Shown here piece after piece: positions 6,135 to 9,305 of a DNA stretch of 9,305 nucleotides. The notes beneath the pieces are model-generated. The model had not been told where the DNA came from. It made no database searches and was given only the letters and a program-made list of their open reading frames with translations. The stretch spans positions 1 to 9,305 of the forward strand of contig JAILNL010000076.1 in NCBI GenBank assembly GCA_024691625.1, in the 5' to 3' direction. Position 1 is the stretch's first letter, and every line of letters begins with the position of its first letter. The translations under genes and the position numbers were made by a program. This DNA is from Schwartzia sp. (in: firmicutes). GTDB taxonomy: Bacteria; Bacillota; Negativicutes; Selenomonadales; Selenomonadaceae.

Positions 6135-6189
6135 GCGGGATTCGATGCCGGACTATGCGGTTGTCCTGCATGAAAATGGGCTAAGGAGG
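6064..6189 (+). promoter_or_regulatory. Candidate structured leader RNA upstream of fabK
   Basis: Three helices can be drawn. P1 pairs 6064-6074 with 6138-6148 (10 pairs and one T-T mismatch). P2 pairs 6081-6084 with 6098-6101 and 6087-6090 with 6094-6097, with a 2-nt bulge and a 3-nt loop. P3 pairs 6105-6108 with 6129-6132 and 6112-6117 with 6122-6127 around the loop GCTA. Together they form a three-way junction with a run of six A between P1 and P2. Downstream, TGGGCT (6177-6182), next to the ribosome binding site AAGGAGG (6183-6189), can pair with AGCCCA (6080-6085) of P2. No T-run follows, so any control would more likely act on translation or stability. I recognise no known riboswitch class. 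The pairing is observed; function is inferred. Confidence 0.5.
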
Positions 6190-6196
6190 AACAAAC

Positions 6197-7144
6197 ATGT
6201 TTGAAGAGAATGTAATCTGCCGAATGCTTAACATTAAGTATCCGGTGTTTCAGGGCGGTATGGCTTGGCTGGGGACTGCCGAGCTTGCAGCTGCTGTTTC
6301 AAATGCCGGTGGACTTGGAATTATCGGAGCCGGTCATATGCCGCCGGATGTCCTGCGTGCTGAAATTCAGAAAGCAAAAGCAGGCACGGATAAACCTTTC
6401 GGTGTAAATATCATGCTGATGTCTCCTTTTGTTAAGGAAGTCATGCAGGTTGTTGTTGATGAGCGCGTCGCTGTTGTTACGACAGGCGCAGGCAATCCGG
6501 GTGAATACATTCCGGCACTGAAGGAAATCGGAACGAAGGTTATTCCTGTCGTTGCTTCCGTTGCGCTCGCAAAACGTCTCGTCCGCACGGGTGTTGATGC
6601 CGTTATCGCAGAAGGTATGGAGAGCGGCGGTCACATCGGTGAAGTCACGACTATGGCACTTGTTCCGCAGATTATTGACGCGGTAGATGTTCCGGTTATC
6701 GCTGCAGGCGGTATCGGTGATTCCCGCGGAATCGCTGCTGCATTCGCTATGGGTGCAAAGGCTGTCCAGATGGGCTCCCGTTTTGTACTTTCCAAGGAAT
6801 GTATCGCACATGAAAACTATAAGAACATGGTACTTAAAGCGCGCGACCGTTCGACGGTTGTTACCGGTATGGCAACGGGTCACCCGGCACGTGTACTTCA
6901 GAATAAGCTTTCCCGTCTCTATCTCGACCGTGAACGCAACGGCGCACCGGTAGAGGAACTCGAGAAGCTCGGAATTGGTACTCTCCGCATGGCTGCACGC
7001 GAGGGCGATGTAGATATGGGTTCCGTAATGATTGGACAGATTTCCGGTATGCTCAAGGATATCAAATCCTGCGATGAGATTATTCAGGAGCTCGTAAACG
7101 GTATTCAGCCGGCTATTGATAATGCACAGTCGGCATTGAAATAA
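6197..7144 (+). CDS. fabK: Enoyl-[acyl-carrier-protein] reductase FabK (FMN-dependent)
   Basis: FabK reduces trans-2-enoyl-ACP to acyl-ACP in the last step of each fatty acid elongation cycle, using NAD(P)H through FMN. The 315-residue product has the TIM-barrel layout of the NPD family: YPVFQGGMAWLG (15-26), SNAGGLGIIGAG (35-46), FGVNIML (68-74), VTTGAGNP (94-101), and the conserved SGGHIGE (143-149) with His146 in the position of the catalytic histidine. The FMN phosphate-binding region AAGGIGDSRG...AVQMGSRF spans 169-196. Length and motifs match FabK better than nitronate monooxygenases, and the position before fabD supports this. The start is set by AAGGAGG at 6183-6189, 7 nt before the ATG. 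fabD follows after 23 nt. The leader before it has unusual RNA pairing. Confidence 0.95.
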   Translation: MFEENVICRMLNIKYPVFQGGMAWLGTAELAAAVSNAGGLGIIGAGHMPPDVLRAEIQKAKAGTDKPFGVNIMLMSPFVKEVMQVVVDERVAVVTTGAGNPGEYIPALKEIGTKVIPVVASVALAKRLVRTGVDAVIAEGMESGGHIGEVTTMALVPQIIDAVDVPVIAAGGIGDSRGIAAAFAMGAKAVQMGSRFVLSKECIAHENYKNMVLKARDRSTVVTGMATGHPARVLQNKLSRLYLDRERNGAPVEELEKLGIGTLRMAAREGDVDMGSVMIGQISGMLKDIKSCDEIIQELVNGIQPAIDNAQSALK

Positions 7145-7167
7145 ATGTAAGGAAAGGAGGAAATTGA

Positions 7168-8854
<1,687 letters not shown>

Positions 8855-8899
8855 TATAACCAGGATATTGAGTAAGATCACTGGAGGGAGGTGAAAGAC

Positions 8900-9130
8900 A
8901 TGTCGACATTTGAAAAGGTTAGAGATATCGTTGTTGAACAGCTCGGTGTAGAAGCTGATGAAGTTACGATCGAATCTACATTTATTGATGACCTGGGTGC
9001 TGATTCCCTGGATATCGTTGAGCTTATCATGGCTTTCGAAGAAGAATTTGGTATCGAGATCCCGGACGAAGCCGCAGAGAAGATTAAGACGGTTCAGGAT
9101 GTTGTGACCTATATTGATCAGAACAAGTAA
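8900..9130 (+). CDS. acpP: Acyl carrier protein
   Basis: AcpP carries growing acyl chains on a 4'-phosphopantetheine arm and is the shared substrate of FabD, FabG, FabK and PlsX. From ATG 8900 the product is 76 residues, acidic, and has the family signature [13 protein letters not shown] (30-42), with the phosphopantetheine attachment at Ser36 in [23 protein letters not shown] (50-69) is the usual helix III/IV region. The ribosome binding site GGAGGTG (8887-8893) lies 6 nt before this ATG. The GTG at 8891 is part of that site, so it is an unlikely start. The gene is closed by a strong terminator and is the last gene of the plsX-fab unit. Confidence 0.98.
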   Translation: MSTFEKVRDIVVEQLGVEADEVTIESTFIDDLGADSLDIVELIMAFEEEFGIEIPDEAAEKIKTVQDVVTYIDQNK

Positions 9131-9158
9131 TCGTTCTGGTATGTTCCTTTCTTTTAGT

Positions 9159-9187
9159 AAAATCCCGTGAAAATTTCACGGGATTTT
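9159..9187 (+). terminator. Rho-independent terminator after acpP
   Basis: AAAATCCCGTGAA (9159-9171) pairs perfectly with TTCACGGGATTTT (9175-9187), leaving a tiny A/T loop. The arms are A-rich and T-rich on the outside, so it could work on both strands. It begins 28 nt after the acpP stop and separates acpP from the next gene. Confidence 0.9.
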
Positions 9188-9222
9188 CTAAAGGCAGGGT
9201 ACAGAGATGGGAGGAGTTACAC

Positions 9223-9305
9223 TTGAAGCTTCCAGAGCTGAGAATTGGCGCCAAAATTGCAAAGGTTCCTGTCGTACAGGGCGGCATGGCGATTCGTCTC
9301 TCAAC
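9223..9305 (+). CDS. FabK-like flavoprotein of the NPD/nitronate monooxygenase family, N-terminal fragment
   Basis: Only the first 27 codons are in the window; the gene runs off the right edge. The start is a TTG at 9223 with AGGAG (9212-9216) 6 nt upstream; no in-frame ATG fits, and the ATG at 9207 is in another frame. The visible sequence, MKLPELRIGAKIAKVPVVQGG and then MAIRLS, is the usual N-terminus of FMN-binding NPD-family proteins that sit beside acpP in many anaerobic Firmicutes. The VVQGGM motif (17-22) corresponds to VFQGGM of the FabK in this window, so this is a second, distinct member. It lies beyond the acpP terminator, and I see no clear promoter in the 35-nt gap. Whether it reduces enoyl-ACP or oxidises nitronates cannot be told from the fragment. 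Confidence 0.85.
   Translation, partial: MKLPELRIGAKIAKVPVVQGGMAIRLS

Noticed and set aside
6137..6150. GATTCGATG resembling a tRNA T-loop
   Set aside because: The flanking bases do not make a 5-bp T-stem, and no acceptor stem or CCA end is present; the bases are better explained as the 3' strand of P1.

Overview
All genes lie on the + strand and are ordinary bacterial chromosomal genes. The window looks like a low-to-mid GC anaerobic Firmicute. The gene set (larBCE, a YitT-type membrane protein, DUF177-rpmF-plsX, then fabK-fabD-fabG-acpP with FabK instead of FabI) fits a member of the Negativicutes, such as a Selenomonas-like organism. That placement is inferred from gene content and order, not from a search.

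Layout. (1) Positions 1-2865: larB (its start codon probably begins one base before the window), larC and larE. They form a tight operon for the nickel-pincer nucleotide cofactor of lactate racemase and related LarA enzymes, closed by a strong terminator at 2872-2900. No larA is visible. (2) 2956-3912: a single YitT/DUF161-DUF2179 membrane protein gene. (3) 4008-4751: a DUF177 (YceD-like) gene and rpmF (ribosomal protein L32, 59 codons). They are read from a perfect consensus promoter (TTGACA, 17-nt spacer, TATAAT) and end in a terminator at 4761-4793. (4) 4938-9130: plsX, fabK, fabD, fabG and acpP, for phospholipid and type II fatty acid synthesis, closed by a terminator at 9159-9187. (5) 9223 to the edge: the first 27 codons of a second FabK-like flavoprotein (NPD/nitronate monooxygenase family).

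How they work together. LarB carboxylates and hydrolyses nicotinic acid adenine dinucleotide, LarE adds two sulfurs, and LarC inserts nickel. PlsX makes acyl-phosphate from acyl-ACP. FabD loads malonate on ACP (AcpP), FabG reduces beta-ketoacyl-ACP, and FabK reduces enoyl-ACP. The usual condensing enzyme genes are not seen: fabH is absent from the plsX-fabK gap, and fabF could lie beyond the right edge. A fapR regulator gene is also absent upstream of plsX.

The most interesting sequence is non-genic. The 209-nt plsX-fabK gap holds an 85-nt segment that folds on paper into a compact three-way junction (6064-6148). Alternative pairings reach the base next to the fabK ribosome binding site, and a 28-codon small ORF overlaps the fold. 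A second candidate control element is a perfect hairpin at 4921-4937 that presents the plsX Shine-Dalgarno in its loop, directly before the start codon.
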